Positions 44,620 through 53,740 of a stretch of DNA of 55,851 nt are shown here, piece by piece. Both the position numbers and the translations under genes were made by a program. This DNA is from Paratractidigestivibacter sp963605405 (GTDB lineage: Bacteria > Actinomycetota > Coriobacteriia > Coriobacteriales > Atopobiaceae): contig CAVCUP010000019.1 in the NCBI GenBank assembly GCA_963605405.1, positions 1 to 55,851 of the forward strand, in the 5' to 3' direction. Under the pieces are notes generated by a model. That model worked only from the letters and a program-made list of their open reading frames with translations. It did not search any database and was not told the origin of the DNA. Position 1 is the first letter of the stretch. Every line of letters begins with the position of its first letter.

Positions 44620-46476
44620 TGAAGATGCGCCTGGAAGACATAGAGGTTCTCTCCCGAAGCTACGAGGGCGACTGCGCCTGGCTTGACGGGCGCTTTACCG
44701 ACCGTGCCGAGAAGCTCGTCCCGTGCCAACGTGAGATCGGGGCGCGCGGCGGCACGGTGCTCAGTACGCGCCGCGTCGTTGAGGAGTGCCCGTCGCTCGA
44801 CGGAACCCGTGCGACGGTCGGCGCCTTCGAGCGCCTGGAGGGGACGCTTCTCTTTGTGCCGATGGCGTCGATCGACTGCCGGGTGCGGTTGCGGCTTGCC
44901 GCCGTGGGCGGGTCCCAGGATGTCGTCGTCNNNNNNNNNNGTTGAGCTCGACGTTGCCCCCACCAGGCGCGGCCTTCGCCTGACCGTCGCCGCCGCGCTT
45001 GACGTGCCGTCGGGGGCGGGCGTGAGCGATGCGCCCCGCGTCACTGCTGAGGGTGCCGCTGCCGTCGAGGTCCTCTCGCTTGAGGTCGAGACTGCCGATC
45101 GGATTCCCGGCGAGCGCAGAACCGTCTTCGTCGCGGCCGATTCGCTTGCGCAGACCTATCCCGCGGATGCCCGGCCCCAGACGGGCTGGGCCGAGTTTCT
45201 TGCCCGCTACCTGGGATGCGAGCCGTGCTCAGCCAGCCACGATGGGGCGTTTCCCTACGAGGCCGCCACTCGCTACGAGGGCGCGGCGGGACCGATCGTC
45301 CGCAACGCAGCGATGGCGGCCCGAAGCCTGCGATCCTTTATTGCTGAGGGCAAGCTCGCCCTGCTCCTGGGCCAGGTGCGCCCGGGGGACGTGGTCGTGC
45401 TGCAGTTCGGCGCCAATGACGCCACCTGCGCCCGCCCCCTGCGTTATTCGTCGCTCGAGGACTTCCGGGCGTTTTTGGCTCGGTACGTCGACTCGATTAG
45501 GGATCGCGGAGCCACGCCCGTTGTGGTGACTCCGCCGCCGCGCCATAACTTTGCCGACGACCGGCTCGTGGAGGATTTCGCGGCCTACTCGGAGGTTGAG
45601 CGCTCGTACTGTGCTCGCGAGGGCGTGGCGCTTGTCGATCTTTCCCATGAGGCAGGCTGCCTTGTGGACGGCATGGGCCCCGAGCGTTCCCGGTGCCTCT
45701 ACATGAAGCTTTCCGCAGGTCAGTATCCGCGCTATCCGGGCGGAGTCGACGACTCCACCCATCTTTCTGCGCTCGGCGCGCGCCTGTTCGGGCGCATTGT
45801 CGCCAAGGGCGTCTCCGAGGCGTGCGGGATGGACTTCGTCGATGACGACGCGCCGCTTTCCCGGCGGGCACCCGCTGGTCTTGTGGCCAGTGTCGAGGTC
45901 GAGCGCCGAGCGGGCGTGCGCCTTGCCTGGGACGTCGTGGCGGGTGCGGATTACTACACCGTTCGGCGCGTCGACGGGCGGGAGGGCGGCCTCATGACGT
46001 CGCTCGAGCCGCGCTTCTTCGATGCCGTCCTGCCGGGAGATTCCGGGGAGCGCTGCTATGAGGTTCGCGCGTGGCGAGGGAACGACGCGGGCGAGGTGGC
46101 GACCGTCTCGATCGACTGCCGTCTCGACGGCCTGGGCGCGCAACGTCGGATTGAGGGCGTCGATCTGTACGAGATTGACCCCGACGGGGTTGCCGACCGC
46201 ATCGCGTTCTCGGTCCGCTTCGTGCCGGTGCCCGACGCCGTCTCTTATCGCGTGTTGGCAAGAAACGCACGCACCGGCCAGCTCACTGTTCTCGGCCAAA
46301 TCGTGCCCGACGAGGTCGACGGTCTTCACAGCTATGGCGTGAGCCGCGAGCCGGGATGGGAAATCGGCGTTGAAGCGGACGGAGCCGACGGACTGCTCGA
46401 AAGCGACTTCGTCGCTCTGCCCGACCGGCCGGGCCCCTTATGCGGGCGACGGTCGAGCTGGGAGATCCCGTTCTAG
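44619..46476 (+). CDS. SGNH/CE12-type acetylesterase 1 (interrupted by an assembly gap)
   Basis: This gene should remove acetyl groups from galacturonate in RG-I. The reading frame starts at 44619 (overlapping the lyase stop) and continues in another frame after 10 N at 44931-44940, so true gap length is unknown. An N-terminal beta-sandwich of about 160 residues precedes the SGNH domain: block I VFVAADSLAQTY (catalytic Ser, with Ala replacing the usual Gly), RNAAMAARSLRSF, block III LQFGANDA, and the DDSTHLSALGA Asp-His pair. A C-terminal fibronectin-like domain of about 180 residues follows. No signal peptide is visible. A paralogue follows at 46544. Confidence 0.82.
44931..44940. other. Assembly gap (10 N)
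   Basis: Ten undetermined bases break the acetylesterase 1 frame. The frame on the left ends at ...GSQDVVV and the frame on the right resumes as VELDVAP. The two fit one gene if the real gap is not a multiple-of-three match to 10, so this should not be read as a biological frameshift. Confidence 0.98.
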
Positions 46477-46543
46477 TGCGTTGCGTCCGGAAGTGTTCGA
46501 CGGCGGGTACCGCCCGCTCATCTATTTGTAGTAAGGAGAGCAT

Positions 46544-48139
46544 ATGGGTCTCATCGACTTCACCGACGGGGAGTTCGACGGCATCGTCGAGCGAAGCTAT
46601 CCCCGCGAGGCGGCGGGCTGGGTCGACGGCGTCTACGGCTTCCGCACCCTCGAGGAGAGGTCCGCCGCTCCCGTGAGCGACGGTCGGGGTCTTCCAATCT
46701 GCGCTCGCTCACTTGTTGAGGAGTCCGAGGCGCAAAACGGCGACGCGAACACGATCGTTCGCGCCGTCTACCACGAGGGCACGTTCGTCCGCCTGCCGCT
46801 CGCGGCGTGTGACTGGGCCCTTGAGCTTGAGCTTCTTTCTGACGTCGATGCCGAGGTCGCGGTCGTCGTCAACGAAGACGAGCGCGTGCGCGTGGGGCTC
46901 GCTGCCGGTGAGGCCAAGAAGATCGCGTTTGCGGCACCGCTTACCAAGCGCGTCCTCGACCTCACGGTCGTTCCTTTTGACAATGCGGGCGAGACAACCA
47001 GTTGGGGTAAGGTCTGGCTGCGCTCCCTCTCCTATATGCAGGTTGAGCACGCTGCCGCCCCGAGTCCGCGCATCCTCATCGCCGCCGACTCCACGGCCCA
47101 GACCTACTTCGACCGCGAGCGTCCGCAGTCCGGATGGGGCGAGTGGCTGTACTGGTATCTCTACGAGGGGCATGCCGCGAGCATCTCGCACGACGACACG
47201 AGCTCGGTGCGCCAGGCGCGCCTGTTCCAGGGTGCTGGCCCCGATATCTACAACAAGGCGCTCGGCGGCCGCGGGTTCAAGACCTATCTTGCGGAGCATC
47301 GATGGGAGAAGCTGCTCTCTGTGGTGCGTCCCGGCGATGCCGTGCTCATCGACTTCGGCCTGAACGACGCCTCTAAGACCCGCCCGATGCGCTATATCCC
47401 CGTCGATGAGTTCGCGTCCTGGATCGAGCGTTACGTTTCGTGCGTCGTGGACCGCGCGGCTCAGCCCGTGCTTCTTACCTCGACGCCGTTGTATCCCGGT
47501 CCCGAAGGTGACTTTGCGCATGAGGTGACCAGCATTTACGCCGACGTGGTGCGCAGGTTCGCCATCGATCATGACCTACCGCTTATTGATGTGCGCGCCG
47601 AGTTCATGGACTACGTTCGCGGACTTCCGCCCCAGAACCGCGAAGCGCTCTGGCTCCGAGCCCGCCCGTTCCAGTACTCGAGCCACCCCGATGGCGTCAA
47701 GGACCCCTGCCACCTGAGCACTCTCGGCGCCTTCAAGGTCGCCGGCATTGTGGCGCGCGGCCTCGCGAAGGCGCTGCCGTGGGTCTCGCTTGCAAGCGAC
47801 GTCGCCCTCGAGCCCGAGCCTGCGGCCGCCCCCGGCCCCGTCTGTGAGCTTGCGGCCACGGCCGTCAAGGGCATCGTGGGGCTCGAGGGTTCGCTTCGCT
47901 GGGATCCGCCCGCGGGAGGCGCCGACTACTACGTGGTCGAGAAGCGCAACGCCGCGACGGGGCGGCTGTACGACCGCGCCGTGACCATCCAGCCTTTCTA
48001 CCTCGACCTGCCGCTACCCGCCCAAGCGCGCACCATCGAGTACCGCGTGAGCGCCTGGAACGACGCCAAGAGCTCGGATGCCGCGGCCATACAGCTCACG
48101 TTCCCCGCCGATGACGACCCCCCGCACGTGCTCGAGTGA
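46544..48139 (+). CDS. CE12-type rhamnogalacturonan acetylesterase 2
   Basis: This 531-residue protein is a paralogue of the preceding gene. An N-terminal beta-sandwich (about 1-170) precedes the SGNH hydrolase domain. That domain has RILIAADSTAQTY with Ser183, the family words SGWGEWLYW, NKALGGRGFKTYLAEHRWEKLL and VLIDFGLNDAS, and the Asp-His pair in DPCHLSTLGAF. A C-terminal fibronectin-like domain ends the protein. CE12 enzymes deacetylate GalA in RG-I, which unblocks lyases and hydrolases. No signal peptide is present. TAAGGAGAG precedes the start. Like acetylesterase 1 it has ADS in place of GDS. Confidence 0.87.
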   Translation: MGLIDFTDGEFDGIVERSYPREAAGWVDGVYGFRTLEERSAAPVSDGRGLPICARSLVEESEAQNGDANTIVRAVYHEGTFVRLPLAACDWALELELLSDVDAEVAVVVNEDERVRVGLAAGEAKKIAFAAPLTKRVLDLTVVPFDNAGETTSWGKVWLRSLSYMQVEHAAAPSPRILIAADSTAQTYFDRERPQSGWGEWLYWYLYEGHAASISHDDTSSVRQARLFQGAGPDIYNKALGGRGFKTYLAEHRWEKLLSVVRPGDAVLIDFGLNDASKTRPMRYIPVDEFASWIERYVSCVVDRAAQPVLLTSTPLYPGPEGDFAHEVTSIYADVVRRFAIDHDLPLIDVRAEFMDYVRGLPPQNREALWLRARPFQYSSHPDGVKDPCHLSTLGAFKVAGIVARGLAKALPWVSLASDVALEPEPAAAPGPVCELAATAVKGIVGLEGSLRWDPPAGGADYYVVEKRNAATGRLYDRAVTIQPFYLDLPLPAQARTIEYRVSAWNDAKSSDAAAIQLTFPADDDPPHVLE

Positions 48140-48201
48140 GCCGCCGTGCGTCCTCTCCGTTCATTTATGTTGGAGCAAGCAAGGAAAGAAAGGAAAGACC
48201 A

Positions 48202-49320
48202 ATGAAGACCGAGTACGAGCCCAGCGTGGCGCTGCCCTCCAAGGAGACCCTCGAGAAGTCCATCGACCTTTTGCTCAACTGCCTCACAAAGATCGACGAC
48301 GCCTCGGGCGAGTTCCTTCTCGACTTCGACGGCCTCAAGGTCGACGACAAGAGCTGGTGTGTGTGGAACTGGCCGCAGGGCGTGGGCCTCTTCGGCACGT
48401 ACATGAACTACCGCAACACCGGCAACGAGAAGGCGCGTCGCATCGTCGTCGACTGGTTCGAGGCCCGCATGCGTGAGGGCGCCCCGTCTAAGAACATCAA
48501 CACGATGGCGCCGCTTCTTGCCATGGCTTGCCTGTATGAAGACACGGGCGACACCCGCTACCTGCCCTATCTCGAGCGCTGGGCCGACTGGTGCATGAAT
48601 GACCTTACCCGCACGCAGGAGGGCGGCTTCCAGCACGTGACCTACGGCCCGGCCAACACCGAGCAGATGTGGGACGACACCCTCATGATGGCGGTGCTCC
48701 CGCTGGCAAAGATCGGCATGCTCCTCGGCCGTCAGGATTACATCGAGGAGGCCCGCTACCAGCTCTCCATTCACATCAAGTACCTCGTCGACCGCAAGAG
48801 CGGCCTGTGGTTCCACGGCTGGAGCTTCGAGCGCCGCGACAACTACGCCGAGGCGCTTTGGGCGCGCGGCAACTGCTGGATTACCATCGCCTTCCCGACC
48901 ATCATCGAGGTGCTCGAGCTTGAGCCTGAGGACGCCCTCTACCGCCAGCTCGTTGAGGTGCTCCGTGCGCAGATCGCGGCCCTCGCCAAGTACCAGGACG
49001 CCGAGACCGGCCTGTGGCACACGCTCATTGACGACCCCGACTCCTACCTGGAGACCTCCGGTTCCGCCGGCTTTGCGTACGGCATCCTCAAGGCCGTTCA
49101 CAAGCGTTACGTGGACCCGAGCTACGCCGACGTGGCCAACCGCGCCGTCTGCGGCATCCTCTCGCAGATGGGCGACCACGGCCAGCTCGCGAATGTCTCT
49201 GTCGGCACGCCGATCTTCGACGACCTTGACGGCTACCGCAACGTGGGTATCACCGACATGCCTTACGGCCAGTCGCTCTCCGTCCTCGCGCTCACCGAGG
49301 CGCTCGTGAGCTACTGCTAA
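48202..49320 (+). CDS. GH105 unsaturated rhamnogalacturonyl hydrolase
   Basis: GH105 enzymes hydrate the 4,5-double bond of unsaturated galacturonate left by lyases and release it from rhamnose. This 372-residue (alpha/alpha)6-barrel protein has the catalytic-Asp motif EQMWDDTLMMA (Asp159 matches the YteR/YesR acid), an earlier WNWPQGVGLFGTYMNY, and FHGWSFERRDNYAEALWARGNCWI, typical of the family. GGAAAGACC precedes the start; the longer frame overlaps the esterase gene. It directly follows the esterases and precedes the isomerase by 10 bp. It is cytosolic, as are other GH105 proteins. Confidence 0.93.
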   Translation: MKTEYEPSVALPSKETLEKSIDLLLNCLTKIDDASGEFLLDFDGLKVDDKSWCVWNWPQGVGLFGTYMNYRNTGNEKARRIVVDWFEARMREGAPSKNINTMAPLLAMACLYEDTGDTRYLPYLERWADWCMNDLTRTQEGGFQHVTYGPANTEQMWDDTLMMAVLPLAKIGMLLGRQDYIEEARYQLSIHIKYLVDRKSGLWFHGWSFERRDNYAEALWARGNCWITIAFPTIIEVLELEPEDALYRQLVEVLRAQIAALAKYQDAETGLWHTLIDDPDSYLETSGSAGFAYGILKAVHKRYVDPSYADVANRAVCGILSQMGDHGQLANVSVGTPIFDDLDGYRNVGITDMPYGQSLSVLALTEALVSYC

Positions 49321-49330
49321 GGGGCGCGTG

Positions 49331-50155
49331 ATGGAATTCGGCTGCAGGGCCCACGATTTGACGCGCGCACATACCCCCGATGAGCTGGGGGCGGCTTGCG
49401 AGGAACAGGGCGTGCGCTACGTTCAGCTCGCGCTGGCCAAGTCCTTCCCGCAGATGGCGAGCGGCGCCGGCGAGATAAGCCCCGGCATGGGCGCGCATGT
49501 TCGTCGCGCCCTCGCCGCGCATGGCGTTGAGGTCGCGGTCATGGGTTGCTACTTCAACATGATCGATGCCGACCTCGCCGCCCGCGAGCAGGGTATCCGC
49601 AAGTTCGAGGCGTATCTTTCTTGTGCGCGCTCCTTCGGATGCGGCATCGTCGCCTCCGAGACGGGCTCGGTCGACCCGAAGTTCCGCTATACCGAGGAGA
49701 ACTTTACCGACGAGGCCTTCCGCAAGGCCGCCGACGTCATCGGCCGCCTTGTCGCGCACGCCGAGCGCGTAGGCGCCGTCGTGGGCATCGAGCCGGGCGT
49801 CAACCACCCCATCCACGACGTCGAGACATGCGCGCGCCTGGTCGAGTCGGCGGGCGGCTCGCCCGCGCTGGGCTTTATTCTCGACCCGACGGCGCTTATT
49901 ACCCCGGCGCTCGCGGACTCTCAGCTGGACATTACGCGTTCGATGCTCGAGGCCTTCCCGGGGCGAATTGTGGCCACCCATCTGGTGGACTATCGCATCG
50001 AGGACGGCGAGCTCGTGCGCTGCGATCTGGGCGAGGGACAAATGGACGTCGCCTCCGTCCTCGGGGCCGTCCTCTCGGCGAAGCCCCACGGCTACGTGCT
50101 CACCGAGTTCACTGAGGACGAGGCCATCGGGCGGTTTATCGCTTCTTGGCAATAA
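49331..50155 (+). CDS. Sugar phosphate isomerase/epimerase (TIM barrel)
   Basis: This 274-residue protein is a xylose-isomerase-like TIM barrel. Metal and substrate residues are suggested by GIVASETGSVDP, VGIEPGVNHPIHDVET, LGFILDPTALI, VATHLVDYRI and YVLTEFTEDEAI, with Glu, Asp, His and Glu at the expected strand ends. Such enzymes isomerise or epimerise sugars. Here the likely substrates are unsaturated uronate products (5-keto-4-deoxyuronate) or rhamnose, since no dedicated kduI or rhaA lies in the locus. That is inference. The ATG at 49331 has AAGGGG upstream and is preferred to GTG at 49328. Confidence 0.85.
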   Translation: MEFGCRAHDLTRAHTPDELGAACEEQGVRYVQLALAKSFPQMASGAGEISPGMGAHVRRALAAHGVEVAVMGCYFNMIDADLAAREQGIRKFEAYLSCARSFGCGIVASETGSVDPKFRYTEENFTDEAFRKAADVIGRLVAHAERVGAVVGIEPGVNHPIHDVETCARLVESAGGSPALGFILDPTALITPALADSQLDITRSMLEAFPGRIVATHLVDYRIEDGELVRCDLGEGQMDVASVLGAVLSAKPHGYVLTEFTEDEAIGRFIASWQ

Positions 50156-50188
50156 GGGATTGAGACGAAAAGAAAGGCGCTGGTTGCC

Positions 50189-51391
50189 ATGGGCATCGGC
50201 AATGTTGTGCACAACGAGTTCTCCACGTACGTGGACGACGAGACCGGCGCGGTGGTCGAGCGCCTGACTTCTCCCGACGTGACGAGTCACCACATGTATT
50301 TCTACGCCCACATGACCACCGCCGACGGGCGCTGGCTGCTGTACTCGCCCGAAGTCGACGGCGAGCGCCAAATCTACCTGATGGACCTCTTCACGGGCGA
50401 CGCGACTCAGCTCACGGAGGGGCCGGGCGTAGACGACTGGGGCGCTGAGTTCACGAGCGACGAGCGCAGCGTCATGTACCACCAGGGCGATTCCATCTGG
50501 AAGGTCTCGCTTGACGGCGGCGCGCGCGAGGAGGTCTACCGGACCCCGGAGGGCTGGCACGGGCGCGACATCGGCGTCTCGCGCGACGTGAACGCCCTTA
50601 CTCTCGTCGAGATAAAAAAGGACACCATGGCCGCCGCCATCGGGGGCAAGAACTGGGACTTCTTTAAGCAGAACTGCCTGGCCAAGCCCCTATGCCGCAT
50701 TGTCTACGTCGATTTGGACGCCGGGACCTCCGAGGTTGTCCATGAGGAGCGCTGCTGGCTCGGGCACACGCAGATTCGTCCACATGATCCGGACACCATC
50801 ATGTACTGCCACGAGGGGCCCTTCGACGTCATCGATGCCCGCATGTGGCTCGTTTCCCGCGACGGGTCGAATGTGCGCTGTTGTCGCGAGCAGCCAAGCG
50901 ACCTGATTTTGACTCACGAGTTTTGGGAGCCGAGCGGCAAGAAGCTCGCCTTCGTGTACCGAGAGATGTCCGGCACGGGCATCGAGGAGATCCACGAGAT
51001 CGATCCGGACACCCTCGAAGAGCGCAGCGTCATGCCGTGCCAGACTTACGCGCACTGCATCTGCGATAAGGTCGGGCGCTTCTTCGTCGGCGACTCGCAG
51101 GGCGACCCGACGCCCATCCATCTGCAGTGCGAGGAGGACATCGAGGCTCGACGCGCCGCCGGCAAGAAACTCAACGACTACGTCTACCTCATCGAGCCCG
51201 TCTGCGGCAACGAGACGCGGCTCGCTTATCACGGCACGAGCTGGAGTGCTCGTTGGGGGACCCCGCAGGATGCGCACCCGCACCCGTGCTTTACCGAGGA
51301 CGGCCGCTACGTGCTTTTCGTTACCGACCGCTTTGGGCATCCGGCCATACACCGCGTCGACCTGGAGCGCTTCTTAAAAGAACAGCGGTGA
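50189..51391 (+). CDS. PL22 oligogalacturonate lyase 1
   Basis: PL22 enzymes split short, mostly unsaturated, galacturonides by beta-elimination in the cytosol with a Mn2+ ion. This 400-residue seven-bladed beta-propeller has the family opening VVERLTSPDVTSHHMYFYAHMTTADGRWLLYSP. The likely catalytic His243 is in LTHEFWEPSGK, and probable metal ligands are His289 (TYAHCIC), Gln360, His363 and His365 (TPQDAHPHPCF). These positions agree with what I recall for the Yersinia enzyme. AAAGAAAGGCG precedes the start. A divergent copy follows at 51445. Confidence 0.92.
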   Translation: MGIGNVVHNEFSTYVDDETGAVVERLTSPDVTSHHMYFYAHMTTADGRWLLYSPEVDGERQIYLMDLFTGDATQLTEGPGVDDWGAEFTSDERSVMYHQGDSIWKVSLDGGAREEVYRTPEGWHGRDIGVSRDVNALTLVEIKKDTMAAAIGGKNWDFFKQNCLAKPLCRIVYVDLDAGTSEVVHEERCWLGHTQIRPHDPDTIMYCHEGPFDVIDARMWLVSRDGSNVRCCREQPSDLILTHEFWEPSGKKLAFVYREMSGTGIEEIHEIDPDTLEERSVMPCQTYAHCICDKVGRFFVGDSQGDPTPIHLQCEEDIEARRAAGKKLNDYVYLIEPVCGNETRLAYHGTSWSARWGTPQDAHPHPCFTEDGRYVLFVTDRFGHPAIHRVDLERFLKEQR

Positions 51392-51444
51392 CGCCAAGGG
51401 TATCGTTTGAGCGACGCGTTCGGACGCCGAGAAAGGATTGAAGC

Positions 51445-52797
51445 GTGGCGATTGGAGATCTGAGCTATAGCCCGTTCGTGCGGTCCAACGACCCCGACAC
51501 GGGGGCGGTGGTCGAGCGGCTCACGTCGCCGAACATGACCTGTCACCTGCCTAGGCCGGGTATTCGCGCGACCTCGGCGGACGGGAAGATGCTGCTCTAC
51601 GTGGGTGCCACGGGGGAGGCGCGGCAGCTCTTCGCGCTGAATCTGGATACCGGGGTCTCAGTGCAGCTCACCAGCGGCCAGGGCCTTCTTGAGTACGAGG
51701 GCGTCTGCCTCGACCCCGACGATCGCCACGCGTTTTATGTCCAGCGCGACACGCTCTGGCGCATTGACCTTACGACGCTTCTGCTCGAGCGGCTCTACAC
51801 CTGCGGGGAGGGCTGGGCGCTGCGCTGGCTCACGGTCTCGCCGGACGGGCGTCATGCGGTGACCACGGAGATCGAGCGCACCTCGGTCCCCGCCAATATC
51901 GAGCAGCCGGACTGGAGCCTCTTCGAGCTCTCGACCATCGCGGCGCCGCGCTCGCGGATCGTCCTGCATTCCCTTGAAGACGGAACCTCGAGCGTGGTGC
52001 TCGAGGACCGCTGTTGGCTTGGGCGCGCGACGCTGCAGCCTGGTGGCCGCGGCTCGATTCTGTACTGCCACGAGGGGGCCTACGACTACATCGATGCCCG
52101 CATGTGGGTCGTGAGCGCAGACGGGTCGCGCCTGCACTGCGTACGCGAGAAGAGCCCCGGCGAGATTGCCGTCGGCGAGAGCTGGCTCGACGACGGGCGA
52201 TCCATCGGTTATCTCCACAGGGTTGGCTCGGCGAATCCCGAGGGGCTGGGGGGCGTGGACTGGTCTGCGTCCGACCCCGCCTCGGTCGCCTCTGCGGAGG
52301 CTGCCGGTGCGGCCACCGTGCGCAGGATCGACGCCCAGACCTTCGAGGAAGAGGTGCTCCTGACCTGCCATCCCTATGCGCACCTGGCCTTCTCCCCGAA
52401 CGGGCGCTACTGCGTGGGAGACGGCGCGAACGGTCCCGTGCCGCTGCACCTGGTCGGAGACGCGCCCGCATCGAGCGTCGAGTCGGACGACTTCATCTAC
52501 CTGTGCGATCTTGCCTGCCGTCGCGAGGTGCGCCTGTGCCGGCACGCGACGAGCTGGAGCCACCGCTTCGGCACGACGCAGGACACCCATCCCCATCCGA
52601 GCTTCTCGTCGGACGGCAACTGGGTCTATTTCGTCTCTGACCGCGAGGGGCACCCGGCCATTTACCGTGCGGATGTCGCGCGTTTCCTGCGCGAGCGGGA
52701 CGGCGGCGACGGTCCTGTCGAGCGCGGCGAGGAGGGCGGCCCCGACGCTTCCTGGGGCTTCTCGGCGACCTATGCGTGGCAGGGGGCGTCATGTTGA
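51445..52797 (+). CDS. PL22-like oligogalacturonate lyase 2 (divergent)
   Basis: This 450-residue paralogue keeps the metal-site pattern (PYAHLAF with His313; Gln379, His382 and His384 in TTQDTHPHPSF). However, the THEFW segment of copy 1 reads VGESW, with Gly244 where the likely catalytic His stands. The N-terminal HHMYFYAH block is also altered to CHLPRPGIRA. A 25-residue insertion (SANPEGLGGVDWSASDPAS) and a C-terminal tail of about 30 residues are added. AGAAAGGATTG precedes the start. The stop overlaps the next gene by 7 bp. It may use a different substrate or mechanism, or be inactive. Confidence 0.85.
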   Translation: MAIGDLSYSPFVRSNDPDTGAVVERLTSPNMTCHLPRPGIRATSADGKMLLYVGATGEARQLFALNLDTGVSVQLTSGQGLLEYEGVCLDPDDRHAFYVQRDTLWRIDLTTLLLERLYTCGEGWALRWLTVSPDGRHAVTTEIERTSVPANIEQPDWSLFELSTIAAPRSRIVLHSLEDGTSSVVLEDRCWLGRATLQPGGRGSILYCHEGAYDYIDARMWVVSADGSRLHCVREKSPGEIAVGESWLDDGRSIGYLHRVGSANPEGLGGVDWSASDPASVASAEAAGAATVRRIDAQTFEEEVLLTCHPYAHLAFSPNGRYCVGDGANGPVPLHLVGDAPASSVESDDFIYLCDLACRREVRLCRHATSWSHRFGTTQDTHPHPSFSSDGNWVYFVSDREGHPAIYRADVARFLRERDGGDGPVERGEEGGPDASWGFSATYAWQGASC

Positions 52798-53672
52798 GGC
52801 TACGCGAGGACATTCTGCTTTGGCCGGGCGGCAAGAAAAAGTGCTGCACGCTTTCGTTCGACGACGGCACCGTCGAGGATGAGCGCATCTGCCGGATGCT
52901 GCGCGAGCGCGGCCTGCGGGCGACGTTCAACCTGAATCCCGGGCTCTTCGGGCAGTCTGACCACCTTGAGCAGGGGGAGCTCGCCGTTGAGCATCAAAAG
53001 CTTCCTCGGGAGCGTGTCGCGGAGGTGTATGAGGGTTTCGAGCTGGCTGTTCACGGCTACACGCACGCCCACCTGGGGCGCGTTCCCTCATCGATGGCCG
53101 CTTACGAGATCGCGCGCTGCAAGCAGGAGCTGGAAAGCATCGCCTGCGCGCCCGTGCGCGGCATGGCGTGGCCCATTAACTACCGTGCGGACGATGTTTT
53201 CGGCGCTCGCGACGCGGCCCGCGCCTGCGGGATCTGCTACGGCAGGACCACGCGCCGCACCTTCGATTGCGTCGGCCTGCCGGTGGATTTTCTTGCCTGG
53301 GACGCTGCGTGCAGCTACGTTCAGCCGGAGCTCGAGGGGGTGCTCGCCAAGTTCCTCTCGCCGATTGGGCGCTATGTCGAGCCATATCTGCTTTATGTCT
53401 GGGGGCACGGCTACGAGGCGACCATGCGCGGCGCGTGGGACACGCTCGAGTCTTTCCTTGACCGGGTGAGTGGCCATGAGGACGTGTGGTACGCGTCCAA
53501 TATCGAGGTCTATGACTACGTGGACGCCGCCCGGTCGCTCGTGTACTCGGCGGATGGCGAATACCTGCAGAACCTTAGGGCCATCGATGTTTGGCTGCAG
53601 GTCGACGGCGCTCCGCTGCGTGTGCCGGCAGGCGAGGTTGTCCGAGTGCCGGGGCCCGCGGCGGGGGCGTGA
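52791..53672 (+). CDS. Polysaccharide-deacetylase-like protein (NodB homology)
   Basis: This 293-residue protein has a NodB/CE4-like barrel. The first motif CTLSFDDGTVEDERI supplies the Asp-Asp pair, FELAVHGYTHAHLGRV gives the metal HxxxH-like second motif, and GMAWPINYRADDVF and LLYVWGHGYEA match later blocks. It lacks a signal peptide, so a cytosolic substrate is likely, perhaps acetylated or N-linked sugar from RG-I side chains. The family also includes hydrolases that are not deacetylases. The start at 52791 has AGGGGG upstream and overlaps the lyase 2 stop (ATGTTGA). Confidence 0.78.
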   Translation: MLRLREDILLWPGGKKKCCTLSFDDGTVEDERICRMLRERGLRATFNLNPGLFGQSDHLEQGELAVEHQKLPRERVAEVYEGFELAVHGYTHAHLGRVPSSMAAYEIARCKQELESIACAPVRGMAWPINYRADDVFGARDAARACGICYGRTTRRTFDCVGLPVDFLAWDAACSYVQPELEGVLAKFLSPIGRYVEPYLLYVWGHGYEATMRGAWDTLESFLDRVSGHEDVWYASNIEVYDYVDAARSLVYSADGEYLQNLRAIDVWLQVDGAPLRVPAGEVVRVPGPAAGA

Positions 53673-53740
53673 AGAACCTATTGCCACCCGCGGCGCTTTT
53701 ACGTCGCAACGGTTAACAAAGAAACGGAAGGGAGCCGAGC

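Noticed and set aside
44619..46476. Frameshifted esterase pseudogene
   Set aside because: The frame change falls exactly on 10 N, so it reflects an unresolved assembly gap, not a mutation.
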